A stretch of DNA of 64,000 nt, taken from NCBI RefSeq assembly GCF_030811555.1, contig NZ_JAUSQZ010000001.1, forward strand, positions 1,984,001 through 2,048,000. Direction: 5' to 3'. A program made the position numbers and the translations under genes. The DNA comes from Kineosporia succinea (GTDB lineage Bacteria > Actinomycetota > Actinomycetes > Actinomycetales > Kineosporiaceae). The notes under the pieces were generated by a model, which had not been told where the DNA came from, made no database searches, and saw nothing but the letters and a program-made list of their open reading frames with translations. Positions 1-11,117 of the stretch are shown here, one piece after another (positions within the stretch are counted from its first letter, which is position 1; each line of letters opens with the position of its first letter).

Positions 1-165
1 AGCACGCTGTCGCTGTCGGCGCTGGCCGCCGGGATCGAGGCCTGGCAGGCGTTCTCGAACACCCGGCCCTGCACCGGGGCGGACTGGATCGGGGGCACGC
101 TGGGCGTGGTCATCGGCGTGATCATGGGGATCACGGTGATCAACCGGACGCTGGAACCGGCCTGA
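1..165 (+). CDS. C-terminal end of a membrane protein (5' truncated)
   Basis: The reading frame is open from the first base and ends in TGA at 163-165, giving 54 residues. The last part, from the Trp-Ile-Gly-Gly stretch onward, is a Gly/Val/Ile-rich hydrophobic segment that should cross the membrane, followed by a short polar tail. The start lies outside the window. I do not recognise the family; it could be a small integral membrane protein or the last helix of a transporter. It converges with the IclR gene that follows. Confidence 0.6.
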   Translation, partial: STLSLSALAAGIEAWQAFSNTRPCTGADWIGGTLGVVIGVIMGITVINRTLEPA

Positions 166-170
166 CGTCC

Positions 171-956
171 TCAGGCCCGGCCGCCGTGCAACCGCCGTTC
201 CAGGGCTGAGGCGGCCGCCCGGATCGACGCGACCAGACGCGACCTCGCGTCGTCCGTCATCGTGTCGCTCGAGAAGGTGACCGCCACCGCCGCCGCCGGG
301 TGCCCGGTGTGGTCGAGCACCGCGACCGCCACCGACGAAAACCCGGCCGTGACCTCGTCCACCTCCTCGGCGAACCCGGCCCCGCGCACCCCCGCCAGCA
401 CCCGCCGCAGCTCGGGCAGGCTCTGCGGGCCGTCCGGGCCGAACGCCTCGCGGGTCGGGAACAGCGCCCGTACCTGGGCCGCGGGCAGCGCCGCGAGCAT
501 CGCGCGACCGCTGGCCGTGCGCTCACTCGGCAGCCGCACCCCCACGTCGGTGACCAGCGGCGGACGTCCGGGGGCGCGCTCCTCGATCAGGTAGAGCACC
601 TCCCGGCCGTGCAGCACCCCCAGATGGGCGGTGTGGCCCACCGCGTCCACCAGCCGCGAGAGCACCAGCCGGGACAGACGCTGCAACGGCTCCTGGCGGG
701 TGTACGCGGAGCCGATCTCGAACGCCGCGACCCCCAGCCCGTACCGCTGCTCCTCGGGCAGGTGGGTCACGAACCCCTGCTCGGTCATGGCCTCGAGCAG
801 GTGGTAGACGGTGCTGCGGGGCAGGCCGAGCTCACGGGCCAGCGCCCCGGCGGGCAGCGGGCCGGGAGCCCGGGCCAGCAGCCGCAGGATCGCGAGGGCC
901 CGGGTCGCGGCCGGAGGTTTCGTCACGTCACCAGTGTCTCGGATTCGAGACAGCAT
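171..956 (-). CDS. IclR-family transcriptional regulator next to hut genes
   Basis: The product has an N-terminal winged helix (the [19 protein letters not shown] stretch is the recognition region) and a C-terminal IclR effector domain with the [15 protein letters not shown] motif. At 261 residues it has the usual family length. The gene is divergent from hutU, so it is probably the local hut regulator; this is inference from position. The start is uncertain. ATG at 956 has an AGGA about 11 bases upstream, while GTG at 926 would leave a palindrome at 935-952 outside the gene. The frame stays open further upstream, into hutU, but that part does not look like IclR. Confidence 0.85.
   Translation of the reverse strand: MLSRIRDTGDVTKPPAATRALAILRLLARAPGPLPAGALARELGLPRSTVYHLLEAMTEQGFVTHLPEEQRYGLGVAAFEIGSAYTRQEPLQRLSRLVLSRLVDAVGHTAHLGVLHGREVLYLIEERAPGRPPLVTDVGVRLPSERTASGRAMLAALPAAQVRALFPTREAFGPDGPQSLPELRRVLAGVRGAGFAEEVDEVTAGFSSVAVAVLDHTGHPAAAVAVTFSSDTMTDDARSRLVASIRAAASALERRLHGGRA
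935..952. promoter_or_regulatory. 18-bp palindrome, candidate hut operator
   Basis: TGTCTCG and CGAGACA form perfect 7-bp arms around GATT, between the divergent iclR-type gene and hutU. It lies about 55 bases before the hutU start and overlaps or abuts the regulator start, so a protein bound there could control both genes. IclR proteins bind short palindromes in such positions. Binding is not shown by the sequence alone. Confidence 0.5.
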
Positions 957-1005
957 CACCGTGGCGGTCCTGTCACCGGCGCCCGAACGGCGCTGCAATA
1001 GACCC

Positions 1006-2675
<1,670 letters not shown>

Positions 2676-2679
<4 letters not shown>

Positions 2680-3863
2680 GTTTCGCACGTCGCTGGGCCG
2701 AGCTGGACCCTGTCGGACGCGCCGCGTCCGGTGGGTACCGGCGGTTCGCCTGGACCCGGGAGGACGCCACCCTGCGGGAGTGGTTCGCTTCTGAGGTCGG
2801 CGCGCTCGGGCTCGACCTCACGCTCGACCGGGCCGGCAACCAGTGGGCCTGGTGGGGTGACCCGGACGCCGCGCCGGGCATCGTCACCGGCAGCCATCTG
2901 GACTCGGTGCCGGACGGCGGCGCGTTCGACGGGCCGCTCGGGGTGGTCAGTGCTCTGACGGCCGTGGAAGCCTTGCAGGCCAGCGGTTTCCGGCCGTCGA
3001 AGCCGATCGGCGTGGTCAACTTCGGCGACGAGGAGGGCGCCCGGTTCGGGGTCGCCTGCGCCGGGTCGCGGTTGATCACCGGCGCCATGACGCCCGCCCG
3101 GGCGGCGGCGCTCCGCGACGCCGACGGAACGTCGATCCACGAGGCCATGTCCAGGGCGGGCCTTGACCCGGAGCACCTCGGACGGGACGAGGAGACCCTG
3201 CGCCGGATCGGGGCCTTCGTCGAGCTGCACGTGGAGCAGGGCAAGGCGCTGGCCACGGACGAGTACGACGCGGCGGTCGGCGTCGGCACCGCGATCTGGC
3301 CGCACGGGCGCTGGCGCTTCGACTTCGCCGGGCAGGCCAACCACGCCGGAACGACCCGGCTGGTCGACCGCGACGACCCGATGCTGTCGTACGCGTCCAC
3401 CGTGACCGCGGCCCGTTCGATCGCCGCTTCTCACGAGGCGGTGGCCACCTTCGGCAAGCTGCTCGTGGAACCCAACGGGGTCAACGCCATTCCGTCGCTG
3501 GTGCGGGCCTGGCTGGACTCGCGGGCGCCGTCCGAGGACAGCGTCCGGGGCACGCTGGACGATCTGGTCAGACACGCAGAGCAGCTGGGTGCCAGCGTCA
3601 CCGAAGAATCCTGGACGGGCAACACGGCCTTCGATGTTCCGCTGGCGCAGCGGTTGAGCGAGATTCTGGGCGGTGCACCGCTTCTGGGCACCGGCGCGGG
3701 TCACGACGCGGGCATCCTGGCCACGGCGGGCGTCACCACCGGCATGCTGTTCGTGCGCAACCCCACCGGTATCTCGCACTCCCCGGCCGAGTTCGCCCCC
3801 GAGGCGGACTGCCTGGCGGGCGTCGAGGCCCTCACCACCGTGCTGCGAGAGCTGGCCGCATGA
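2676..3863 (+). CDS. M20 amidohydrolase of the allantoate/carbamoyl-amino-acid type, candidate N-formylglutamate deformylase
   Basis: This 395-residue protein belongs to the allantoate amidohydrolase branch of M20 metallohydrolases. Metal-site motifs are visible: [11 protein letters not shown] (His74), the GDEEG acidic pair (119-120), ELHVEQG (His185) and the C-terminal ISHSPAEF His. The GTG start overlaps the hutU stop and its stop overlaps the hutF start, so it is coupled with histidine genes. Homologues act on allantoate, N-carbamoyl amino acids or related amides. HutF makes N-formylglutamate and no HutG is present, so hydrolysis of N-formyl- or N-formiminoglutamate is the simplest role. 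That substrate is inferred from context; the sequence alone would only say amidohydrolase. Confidence 0.88.
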
Positions 3864-5173
3864 CCGCCTACTGGGCACCGCACGCCTGGCTGCCCTCCGG
3901 GGTCGCCGACGACGTGCGGATCTCGGTCTCCGACGGCCGGATCACGGCCGTCGGGACCGGGGTCCCGGCGTCGGGGGACGACGTGAGGCTGCCGGGTGTC
4001 GTCCTGCCCGGCCTGGCGAACGCGCACTCTCACGCCTTCCACCGGGCACTGCGCGGGCGCACCCACGCCGACGGCGGGTCGTTCTGGACCTGGCGCACGG
4101 TGATGTACGACGTGGCGCGCCGTCTCGACCCGGACTCGTACCTGGCTCTGGCCCGGGCGGTCTACGCGGAGATGGCGCTGGCCGGGGTCACCACGGTCGG
4201 CGAGTTCCACTACGTGCACCACAATCCCGACGGCACGGCCTACGACGACCCGAACGCGATGGGCGAGGCCCTGCGTCAGGCGGCGGTGGACGCGGGCATC
4301 CGGATCACGTTGCTCGACACCTGTTATCTGACCGGCGGTCTCACGGCCGACGGCTACACCCCGCTGAACGAGGTTCAGCGGCGTTTCGGCGACGGGGACG
4401 CGGACGCCTGGGCCGCGCGGGTCGCGGACCTGAAACCGTCGGCGAACCTGCGGGTCGGCGCGGCCATCCACTCGGTGCGAGCGGTGCCGGCCGACCAGCT
4501 GGGCACGGTGGCCAGTTTCTCACCGGAAAGCCCTCTGCATGTGCACCTCTCGGAGCAGCCCGCGGAGAACGAGGCCTGCCTCGCCCTGCACCACAAGACG
4601 CCCACCGCGCTCCTGAAGGACGCGGGCGTTCTGTCGGGACGCACGTCCCTCGTTCACGCCACCCATCTGACCGACACCGACATCACCGACCTGAGCGGCA
4701 CTTTCGCCTGCTTCTGCCCCACCACCGAACGCGACCTGGCCGACGGCATCGGCCCGGCCCGGGCCCTCGCCGACGCCGGGGCCACGCTCACCCTGGGCAG
4801 CGACCAGCACGCGGTGATCGACCTGTTCGAGGAGGCGCGCGGGCTGGAGATGCACGAGCGGCTCTCGACGCGGCAGCGCGGGCGCTTCTCCCCCGCCGAG
4901 CTGCTCCAGGCCCTCACCGGCGACGGGCACCGCAGCCTGGGCTGGGACGAACTGGGCCGCCTGGAACCGGGGGCCCCGGCCGACCTGGTCGCGGTGCGGC
5001 TCGACTCGGTGCGCACCGCCGGAACCCAGCCTTCGCAGGCTGTCTACAGTGCGACGGCGACCGACGTCGACACCGTTGTGGTGGGCGGTGAGATGGTGGT
5101 CAGCGAGGGCCGGCACCGACTCGGCGACGTCGGCGCACTCCTGCGCAGCGCTATCGACAACCTCTCGAACTGA
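3860..5173 (+). CDS. hutF: Formimidoylglutamate deiminase
   Basis: HutF is an amidohydrolase-superfamily zinc enzyme that turns N-formimidoyl-L-glutamate into N-formyl-L-glutamate and ammonia. The 437 residues contain the [11 protein letters not shown] metal motif (His56, His58), the [14 protein letters not shown] region with further metal and catalytic residues, and a C-terminal [20 protein letters not shown] segment that is typical of HutF rather than of guanine or cytosine deaminases. The ATG overlaps the preceding stop (ATGA), so translation is coupled. It follows the urocanase and amidohydrolase genes and precedes hutI, which points to the five-step histidine route through formylglutamate. 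Confidence 0.95.
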   Translation: MTAYWAPHAWLPSGVADDVRISVSDGRITAVGTGVPASGDDVRLPGVVLPGLANAHSHAFHRALRGRTHADGGSFWTWRTVMYDVARRLDPDSYLALARAVYAEMALAGVTTVGEFHYVHHNPDGTAYDDPNAMGEALRQAAVDAGIRITLLDTCYLTGGLTADGYTPLNEVQRRFGDGDADAWAARVADLKPSANLRVGAAIHSVRAVPADQLGTVASFSPESPLHVHLSEQPAENEACLALHHKTPTALLKDAGVLSGRTSLVHATHLTDTDITDLSGTFACFCPTTERDLADGIGPARALADAGATLTLGSDQHAVIDLFEEARGLEMHERLSTRQRGRFSPAELLQALTGDGHRSLGWDELGRLEPGAPADLVAVRLDSVRTAGTQPSQAVYSATATDVDTVVVGGEMVVSEGRHRLGDVGALLRSAIDNLSN

Positions 5174-5187
5174 AGGGAATTACCCCC

Positions 5188-6390
5188 GTGAGTCACCTGG
5201 TCACCGGAATCGGCCAGCTCGTCACCAACGACCCCGCGGTCGGTGACGGTTCGGCGCTGGGTCTGCTCGACGACGCCGCGGTCGTGCTGGAGAACGAGAG
5301 GATCGCCTGGGTGGGACCTTCCGCGCAGGCTCCGGCGACCGACTCGACGACCGACCTCGAAGGTCGCGCGGTCGTACCCGGTTTCGTCGACTCGCACTCG
5401 CACTTGGTGTTCGCCGGCGACCGCGCGGGTGAGTTCGCGGCCCGGATGACCGGCGAGCCGTACACCGGCGGGGGCATCGCGACCACGATGGCCGCCACCC
5501 GGGCCGCCTCCGACGAAGACCTGCTGGCGCACGTGCGCGGCCTGGTGGCCGAAATGCGTTCGCAGGGAACCACGACGGTCGAGATCAAGGGCGGCTACGG
5601 GCTCGACGTCGAGCAGGAGGTGCGGGCCCTGCGCATCGCCGCCCAGGTGACCAGTGAGGTGACCTATCTCGGTGCGCACGTCGTCCCCCCTTCGATGCGT
5701 GACCGCCGTGACGACTACGTGGCCCTGGTGGCCGGCGAGATGCTCGAGGCCTGCCGTCCCTACGCGCGCTGGGCCGACGTGTTCTGCGAGCCCGCGAGCG
5801 CCTACGCGTTCGACGGCGACGAGACCCGCACGATCCTGAAGGCCTGTGCCGAAGCGGGTCTCGCGCTGCGGGTGCACGGCAACCAGCTCTCCGAGGGGCC
5901 GGGGGCGCGGATCGCGGCGGAGTTCGACGCGGCGAGCGTCGACCACTGCACCCACCTCACTGAGGACGACGTGGCCGCCCTGGGCGCGGCCGGTCGCCTC
6001 GTGGACGTGGAGAACCCGGTCACCGGAACGGTTTCCACGTTGCTGCCGGGTGTCGAGTTCTCCACCCGCTCGCCCTACCCGGACGCCCAGCGACTGCTCG
6101 ACGCCGGGGCCGTGGTGGCGCTGGCCAGTGACTGCAACCCGGGCAGCTGCTTCACCTCGTCGATGCCGCTGGTGATCGCGCTGGCCGTGCGGGAGATGAA
6201 CATGAGCCCGGCGCAGGCACTCTGGGCCGCGACGCTCGGCGGGGCCCTGGCCCTGCGGCGCAGCGACGTGGGCCGGATCCGGGTGGGTGCCCGGGCCGAC
6301 CTGACCGTGCTGAACGCTCCGTCGTACCTGCACCTGGCCTACCGGCCGGGGGTGCCGCTGGCCCGGGCGTTCGAGGTCCCGGCCTCCTAG
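5188..6390 (+). CDS. hutI: Imidazolonepropionase
   Basis: HutI opens the imidazolone ring of 4-imidazolone-5-propionate to give N-formimidoylglutamate. The 400-residue protein shows [12 protein letters not shown] (metal ligands His70 and His72), the [11 protein letters not shown] motif, HVVPP, DVFCEP and the [10 protein letters not shown] metal-Asp region. The GTG start at 5188 has AAGGGA about ten bases upstream. It lies 14 bp after hutF and is the last gene of the cluster; the next gene is convergent. Biochemically it acts before HutF although it is encoded after it. Confidence 0.96.
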   Translation: MSHLVTGIGQLVTNDPAVGDGSALGLLDDAAVVLENERIAWVGPSAQAPATDSTTDLEGRAVVPGFVDSHSHLVFAGDRAGEFAARMTGEPYTGGGIATTMAATRAASDEDLLAHVRGLVAEMRSQGTTTVEIKGGYGLDVEQEVRALRIAAQVTSEVTYLGAHVVPPSMRDRRDDYVALVAGEMLEACRPYARWADVFCEPASAYAFDGDETRTILKACAEAGLALRVHGNQLSEGPGARIAAEFDAASVDHCTHLTEDDVAALGAAGRLVDVENPVTGTVSTLLPGVEFSTRSPYPDAQRLLDAGAVVALASDCNPGSCFTSSMPLVIALAVREMNMSPAQALWAATLGGALALRRSDVGRIRVGARADLTVLNAPSYLHLAYRPGVPLARAFEVPAS

Positions 6391-6401
6391 GCTCTGGGCC
6401 C

Positions 6402-6947
6402 TCAGCCGTAGTAGTCCGGGTTGATCTTCTGGAACAGGATCGAGTCGGACCAGGCGCCGTTGATGTAGAGGAAGTCCGGGGCCAGGCCGATGCGCTCGAA
6501 CCCGGTCTTGGCCAGCACCCGCTGCGAGCGCACGTTGCTGACCATCGTGCTGGCGGCGATGCGGTGCAGGTTGAAGCTGTCGAAGGCGATCTTCAGCATG
6601 CCGGTGACGGCGGCCGTGGCCACCCCGCGGCCGCCGTGCGACTCGGCCACCCAGTAGCCGACGTCACCGGACTGCAGGGCGCCGCGCACGATGTTGTTGA
6701 TGTTGATGCGCCCGACCAGCTCGCCCCGCACGAGGATGACGCAGGGCAGCAGCACGCCGCCCGCGTAGAGCAGCAGCGCGTCGTCGATCAGGCGGCTCTG
6801 ACCGAGCGTGGTGAAGTACGACTCGTCGCGGATCGGTTCCCACGGCTGCAGAAAGGCGCGGTTCGCCGAGACCGCCCGGGCGAGCGGCTCGGCGTCTTCC
6901 TCGCGCAGGATCCGTACCGTGACTCCGGGGTTGTCGGGTGAGCTCAC
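6402..6947 (-). CDS. GNAT acetyltransferase, RimJ/RimL type
   Basis: The 181-residue protein begins with a VTVRILREEDAEPLARAV N-terminus. It has the acetyl-CoA loop ESHGGRGVATAAV and the LHRIAASTMVSNVRSQRVL and KTGFERIGL segments, which are those of ribosomal-protein-alanine or aminoglycoside-like acetyltransferases. It probably N-acetylates a protein or small molecule; the substrate cannot be told. The GTG start at 6947 has no Shine-Dalgarno site but is preceded by TACCCT seven bases away, suggesting a leaderless mRNA. It is convergent with hutI and stands 22 bp after the Gfo/Idh gene on the same strand. Confidence 0.88.
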   Translation of the reverse strand: MSSPDNPGVTVRILREEDAEPLARAVSANRAFLQPWEPIRDESYFTTLGQSRLIDDALLLYAGGVLLPCVILVRGELVGRININNIVRGALQSGDVGYWVAESHGGRGVATAAVTGMLKIAFDSFNLHRIAASTMVSNVRSQRVLAKTGFERIGLAPDFLYINGAWSDSILFQKINPDYYG

Positions 6948-6954
6948 GGAGGTC

Positions 6955-6960
6955 AGGGTA
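6955..6960 (-). promoter_or_regulatory. -10 element for a leaderless GNAT mRNA
   Basis: On the minus strand TACCCT is followed by seven bases and then the GTG start. This spacing would place the transcription start at or next to the start codon. No Shine-Dalgarno sequence is present. Confidence 0.45.
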
Positions 6961-6969
6961 CGGCTCTGG

Positions 6970-7983
6970 TCAGAGCGTTACGACCTGCCCGGTCGCGGCG
7001 CTGGTGCGGGCCGCGTCGAGAACCTCGGTGGAGGCGACGGCGTCGCGCGGGTCGACCGGCACGGGGCCCTCTCCGCGCACGGCGGCGGCGAAGGCCGGGT
7101 AGTAGGTGTCCCAGCTGCCCCGTTCGGTGGGCACGGCGGTCGGCTCGTCGGCGCGGTAGAGCCTGCCCCAGTCCGACTCCGGCTCCACGCCCCAGGCGTC
7201 ACCGGCGGTCTGGGGGTTGAGGCCCTGCAGCAGCTGGTGCTCCTGGCCCTCCATGGGCTTCTCGAGCACGAACGAGCCGGAAGAACCCGTGACCCGGTAG
7301 CGCGGACCGGGAGCTCCCTCGAGCCAGCTGCCGATGAGGTGCGAGCTGACGCCGTTGACGTGCTTGATCGCGACGAAGAAGTCGAGTTCGCCGTTCTGCT
7401 CGGCGTACACCGAGGCCGCCGGGCCGAACAGGTAGAGGGCCTGGTCGACCAGGTGACTGCCGAAGTCGTGCAGGATGCCACCGCCGGCCGCCGGGGGCCT
7501 GGTGGTCGGCTCGAAGCGCTCGAACCGGGACTGGAACCGGTGCACGCTGCCGAGTTCACCCGTCTCGACCAGCTTCTTGACCGTGAGCAGGTCGGAGTCC
7601 CAGCGGCGGTTCTGGTAGACGGAGAGCTTCACGCCCGCCTTCTCCGCGGCCTCCACCGCGCCCAGCGCGTCTTCTCTCTTGAGCGCGAAGGGCTTGTCGG
7701 AGACCACCGAGAGCCCCAGCTCGATCGCCTCGTGCACCAGGGGGATGTGGGTGTCGGCCGGGGTCGAGATCGCGACCGCCTGCGCACCCGCCGCCTTGAG
7801 GTCGGCCAGCGAGGCGAACGTGGGGACGCCCGGGTAGAGCTCCGCCACCTCCGCCTGCCGCTCGGGAGACTTCGTCACCACACCGGCGAACTCCACGCCC
7901 GGCGCGGAGGCGATCAGCGGGGCGTGGAAGTACTTCCCGCCGAATCCGAAACCGGCCAGGCCAATCTTCACGTCGTCCGTCAC
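6970..7983 (-). CDS. Gfo/Idh/MocA family NAD(P)-dependent oxidoreductase
   Basis: The N-terminal Rossmann fold carries the KIGLAGFGFGGKYFHAPLI dinucleotide loop. The SDKPFALKR segment is the family's E/D-K-P motif, and ILHDFGSHLVDQALYLFG is the catalytic-region helix. The 337 residues are the usual length. Members oxidise sugars, inositols or related polyols; the substrate cannot be deduced here. Two starts compete: GTG at 7983 has TACGAT six bases before it (leaderless pattern), and GTG at 7971 has AAGGAG eleven bases before it. I chose 7983. It is divergent from the ABC exporter. Confidence 0.9.
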   Translation of the reverse strand: MTDDVKIGLAGFGFGGKYFHAPLIASAPGVEFAGVVTKSPERQAEVAELYPGVPTFASLADLKAAGAQAVAISTPADTHIPLVHEAIELGLSVVSDKPFALKREDALGAVEAAEKAGVKLSVYQNRRWDSDLLTVKKLVETGELGSVHRFQSRFERFEPTTRPPAAGGGILHDFGSHLVDQALYLFGPAASVYAEQNGELDFFVAIKHVNGVSSHLIGSWLEGAPGPRYRVTGSSGSFVLEKPMEGQEHQLLQGLNPQTAGDAWGVEPESDWGRLYRADEPTAVPTERGSWDTYYPAFAAAVRGEGPVPVDPRDAVASTEVLDAARTSAATGQVVTL

Positions 7984-7989
7984 TCCTTG

Positions 7990-7995
7990 ATCGTA
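7990..7995 (-). promoter_or_regulatory. -10 element for a leaderless Gfo/Idh mRNA
   Basis: TACGAT on the minus strand lies six bases before GTG at 7983. The alternative is a Shine-Dalgarno-led start at 7971, so this call decides the start of the oxidoreductase. Confidence 0.4.
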
Positions 7996-8157
7996 GGCAC
8001 ACCTGCCCGCGGGCGGCGGTTCGGCCCTGGGTGAACAGCGAAAGATCAGTGCTTGAGGACGCGTTGAGCACCCGTGCGGGAGGGGCACCTCCGGCGCGAA
8101 ATTGTCGGGGGTGCCCGGTACGGTCGTCGGGACGGCCGGGATTCGGTGGGTCGGTCA

Positions 8158-8245
8158 GGTTTCACGGTTCGTGGGTTCCACGGGTTCGTGGGCTCCACGG
8201 GTTCGCGGGTTCGCGGGTTTCCACGGGTTCGCGGGTTTCCACGGC
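8158..8245 (+). repeat. Degenerate tandem repeat of about 18 bp upstream of the ABC exporter
   Basis: Units resembling cacgggttcgcgggtttc follow one another, some shortened, in the stretch between the divergent oxidoreductase and ABC genes. The reading frame of the ABC gene stays open through it (repeating Arg-Gly-Phe), but the likely TTG start at 8272 leaves it untranslated. Confidence 0.75.
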
Positions 8246-8271
8246 ATCTGGGCAGGACGGGAGGGGCGACG

Positions 8272-10773
8272 TTGAGCGAGCGGACGGCAAGGACGGGTGC
8301 GACGGCGCCCGGTGACTCCGGTTCCCCCGGGGGGCCGGACGGCCCGAGTGGTTCCGGCGGCCCCGACGGCTCTGGTCGGGCTGGTGGATCCGGTGGTCCT
8401 CGTGCTGCCGGTTCCGGTGCTGGTTCCGGTGCGCCGGGGATGCGGGGGCACGGGCACGCGGGGCGGCATCCGGGAGCCACCGTGTCCGAGGCGGCCGCGG
8501 GGCTGAAGGCCGCGGCGGCCGACCGCGCGCTGCTGCGACGGGTGGTGGCACTGTTCCGTCCCTACCGGCGGCGGGTCACCTATGTGGCGCTGCTGATCCT
8601 GGTCACGGCCGGGCTCGGGGTGGCGAATCCGCTGCTGATCCGCGAGATCTTCGACAAGGCGCTGTTCGTCAGCGGTGGGCCCGACCTGCCGTTGCTGTTC
8701 ACGCTGAGCGCGATCATGGTCGCGGTGCCGGCGGCGTCGAGCGCCCTCGGGGTGGTGCAGGCCTACCAGACCAATTTCGTCGGCCAGCAGATCATGCGTG
8801 ACCTGCGCGGAAAGCTGTTCAGCCACCTGCAGAGCCTGTCGCTGCGGTTCTTCACGGGCACGCGCACGGGCGAGATCCAGAGCCGGCTCCAGAACGACGT
8901 GGGCGGCCTGCAGACCGTCATCACCGACACCGCCAGCACTCTGCTGAGCAACAGCGTCATCCTGATCTCCACGCTGATCGCGATGTTCGTACTGAGCTGG
9001 CAGCTCACGCTGCTGTCGCTGGTCATGCTGCCGCTGTTCGTCTGGCTCACCGGCCGGGTGGGGCGCATCCGCCGTGACATCACCGGCCGCACCCAGACGG
9101 CCCTGGCCGAGATGAGCGCGATCACCCAGGAGTCGCTGTCGGTCTCCGGGGTCCTGCTGTCCAAGGTGTTCGGCCGGCAGGACCGCGACGCCGACCGCTA
9201 CCACCGCCAGAACGAGAAGCTCGCCGACCTGCAGGTGCGGCAGCAGATCGTGGGCCGGGCGTTCTTCGCGGTGGTCTCCACGTTCTTCTCGATCACGCCG
9301 GTGCTGGTGTATCTGGTGGCCGGGCTGCAGCTGTCCAACGGCAGTGGGCCGAGCGCGGGCACGATCATCGCCTTCACCACGCTGCAGTCGCGGCTGTTCA
9401 TGCCGATCGGCCAGGTGCTGCAGACCAGCACCGAGGTGTCGAGCAGCCTGGCCCTGTTCTCGCGGGTGTTCGGCTACCTCGACCTGCGGGCGGAGATCGT
9501 CGAGCCGGAACGTCCGGTGCGCCTCGACCCCGTCGACGTGAAGGGCGAGATCCAACTCGACGACGTGTGGTTCAGCTACATCGAAGACGAGCCCGTTTCC
9601 CCCTCGCCCGCCATCCCGCACGACGACGCCAGCTCCCTCGGCAACGCCGCCTCGCACAACGGCGCCACCCCGCACGGCCGCACGACTTCCCCCAGCAGCG
9701 CTGCCTCCCCCAGCAGCGCTGCCTCCCACGACCACGCTGTCTCCCACGACCACGCTGTCTCCCACGACCACGCTGCCTCCCACGACCGCGCCACTTCTCA
9801 CGACCGCGCTGCCTCCCACGACCCCGCCACTTCTCACGACCACGCTGCCTCCCACGACCGCGTTACTTCTCACAACGGCGCCACCTCCCACAACGGCGCC
9901 ACCTCGCTCGACCGCGCCACCTCTGGGGGCCCGGGCGACCCGATGTTCCCCATCGAGACCGCCACGGTGCCCTCCTCCCCCGACGGCGCCGTGACCGACA
10001 CCTCCGGCACCCGGCGCTGGGCCCTGCGCGGGCTCGACCTCACGGTGCTGCCGGGGCAACTCGCGGCGGTGGTCGGGGCCAGCGGAGCGGGCAAGACCAC
10101 GCTGAGCTACCTGATCCCACGGTTGTACGACGTCACTTCGGGCGCGGTACGGCTCGACGGCCACGACGTACGCACGCTGTCGCTCGACTCGCTGGCCGGG
10201 GCGATCGGCATGGTCACCCAGGAGACGTACCTCTTCCACGCCACGGTGCGCGACAACCTGGCCTATGCCCGTCCCGAGGCCACCGACGACGAGATCGAGG
10301 CCGCGGCCCGGGCCGCGTTCATCCACGACCGCATCCTCGAACTGGAACACGGCTACGACACGGTGGTGGGTGAGCGGGGATACCGGCTGTCCGGGGGCGA
10401 GAAACAGCGGCTGGCCATTGCCCGGGTCCTGCTGAAAGACCCTCGCGTGCTCCTGCTCGACGAGGCCACCAGCGCCCTCGACACGGTCAGCGAGCGCCGG
10501 GTGCAGGCCGCCCTCGAACCCCTGATGGCGGGCCGCACCACGATCGCGATCGCGCACCGGCTGAGCACGATCCGCTCGGCCGACGTCATCTTCGTGATGG
10601 ACGCCGGCCGCGTCGTCGAGAAGGGCAGCCACGAAACCCTTCTCGAGCTCGGTGGGGCCTACGCCGCACTGTACGAGCAGCAGTACGGCGGCGGCCTGGT
10701 CGAGGCCCGCACCGCCGACGGGTTCCAGCTCACCGACGGAAGGGTTCTGGGCACGGGCGACTCCGCGGTTTAA
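8272..10773 (+). CDS. ABC exporter (transmembrane + ATPase fusion) with a His/Asp repeat insertion
   Basis: This is a type IV (MsbA-like) half-transporter of 833 residues. After a Gly/Pro/Ser-rich cytoplasmic N-terminus of about 80 residues come six membrane helices with the intracellular-loop motif FFTGTRTGEIQSRL. The ATPase domain follows, with A-loop FSY (Tyr436), Walker A GASGAGKTT (about 602), Q-loop TQETYLF, signature LSGGEKQR, Walker B VLLLDEAT and the H-loop AHRLST. Between the A-loop and Walker A there are about 140 extra residues, including eleven S-H-D-x-A-x hexapeptides; ordinary members have about 20 here. TTG at 8272 was chosen for its GGGAGGGG ribosome binding site; the frame is open back to 8074. 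Substrate unknown, probably a lipid or drug. Confidence 0.92.
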   Translation: MSERTARTGATAPGDSGSPGGPDGPSGSGGPDGSGRAGGSGGPRAAGSGAGSGAPGMRGHGHAGRHPGATVSEAAAGLKAAAADRALLRRVVALFRPYRRRVTYVALLILVTAGLGVANPLLIREIFDKALFVSGGPDLPLLFTLSAIMVAVPAASSALGVVQAYQTNFVGQQIMRDLRGKLFSHLQSLSLRFFTGTRTGEIQSRLQNDVGGLQTVITDTASTLLSNSVILISTLIAMFVLSWQLTLLSLVMLPLFVWLTGRVGRIRRDITGRTQTALAEMSAITQESLSVSGVLLSKVFGRQDRDADRYHRQNEKLADLQVRQQIVGRAFFAVVSTFFSITPVLVYLVAGLQLSNGSGPSAGTIIAFTTLQSRLFMPIGQVLQTSTEVSSSLALFSRVFGYLDLRAEIVEPERPVRLDPVDVKGEIQLDDVWFSYIEDEPVSPSPAIPHDDASSLGNAASHNGATPHGRTTSPSSAASPSSAASHDHAVSHDHAVSHDHAASHDRATSHDRAASHDPATSHDHAASHDRVTSHNGATSHNGATSLDRATSGGPGDPMFPIETATVPSSPDGAVTDTSGTRRWALRGLDLTVLPGQLAAVVGASGAGKTTLSYLIPRLYDVTSGAVRLDGHDVRTLSLDSLAGAIGMVTQETYLFHATVRDNLAYARPEATDDEIEAAARAAFIHDRILELEHGYDTVVGERGYRLSGGEKQRLAIARVLLKDPRVLLLDEATSALDTVSERRVQAALEPLMAGRTTIAIAHRLSTIRSADVIFVMDAGRVVEKGSHETLLELGGAYAALYEQQYGGGLVEARTADGFQLTDGRVLGTGDSAV
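9724..9921 (+). repeat. 11 tandem 18-bp units inside the ABC ATPase domain
   Basis: Eleven in-phase units, first unit tcccacgaccacgctgtc, encode hexapeptides of the type SHDHAV, SHDRAT and SHNGAT (residues 485-550). More decayed units precede them from about 9640. Length polymorphism would keep the frame. Confidence 0.95.
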
Positions 10774-10876
10774 GCAGACGGCAGACACGCGCCCCGACGT
10801 GGCAGTTCCGACACACCACCGACGCACCACCGATGTTCAGCACACGGGCGGCCGGAAGCAGACGGCCGGGGACCGG

Positions 10877-11064
10877 CGCCCGGAAACAAGCAGCCAGAAG
10901 CAGACGACCGGCGACCAGCGCCCGGAAACAAGCAGCCAGAAGCAGACGACCGGCGACCAGCGCCCGGAAACAAGCAGCCAGAAGCAGACGACCGGCGACC
11001 AGCGCCCGGAAACAAGCAGCCAGAAGCAGACGACCGGCGACCAGCGCCCGGAAACAAGCAGCCG
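10877..11064. repeat. 42-bp minisatellite in the gap between convergent genes
   Basis: Units start at 10877, 10919, 10961, 11003 and (partial) 11045, almost identical, with a decayed copy just upstream. They fill most of the 344-bp gap between the ABC exporter stop (10773) and the oxygenase stop (11118). Long open frames cross the repeat on both strands, but these reflect its length being divisible by three. I see no gene or clear terminator in the rest of the gap. Confidence 0.93.
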
Positions 11065-11117
11065 GGGACGGACAGCCGGAAACCGGCGCGAGAGCGCGAC
11101 CGCCATCCCGCAGCAGG

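Noticed and set aside
10877-11064. Possible CRISPR array from the regular 42-bp units
   Set aside because: The units are contiguous, with no variable spacers and no cas genes nearby. It is a minisatellite.
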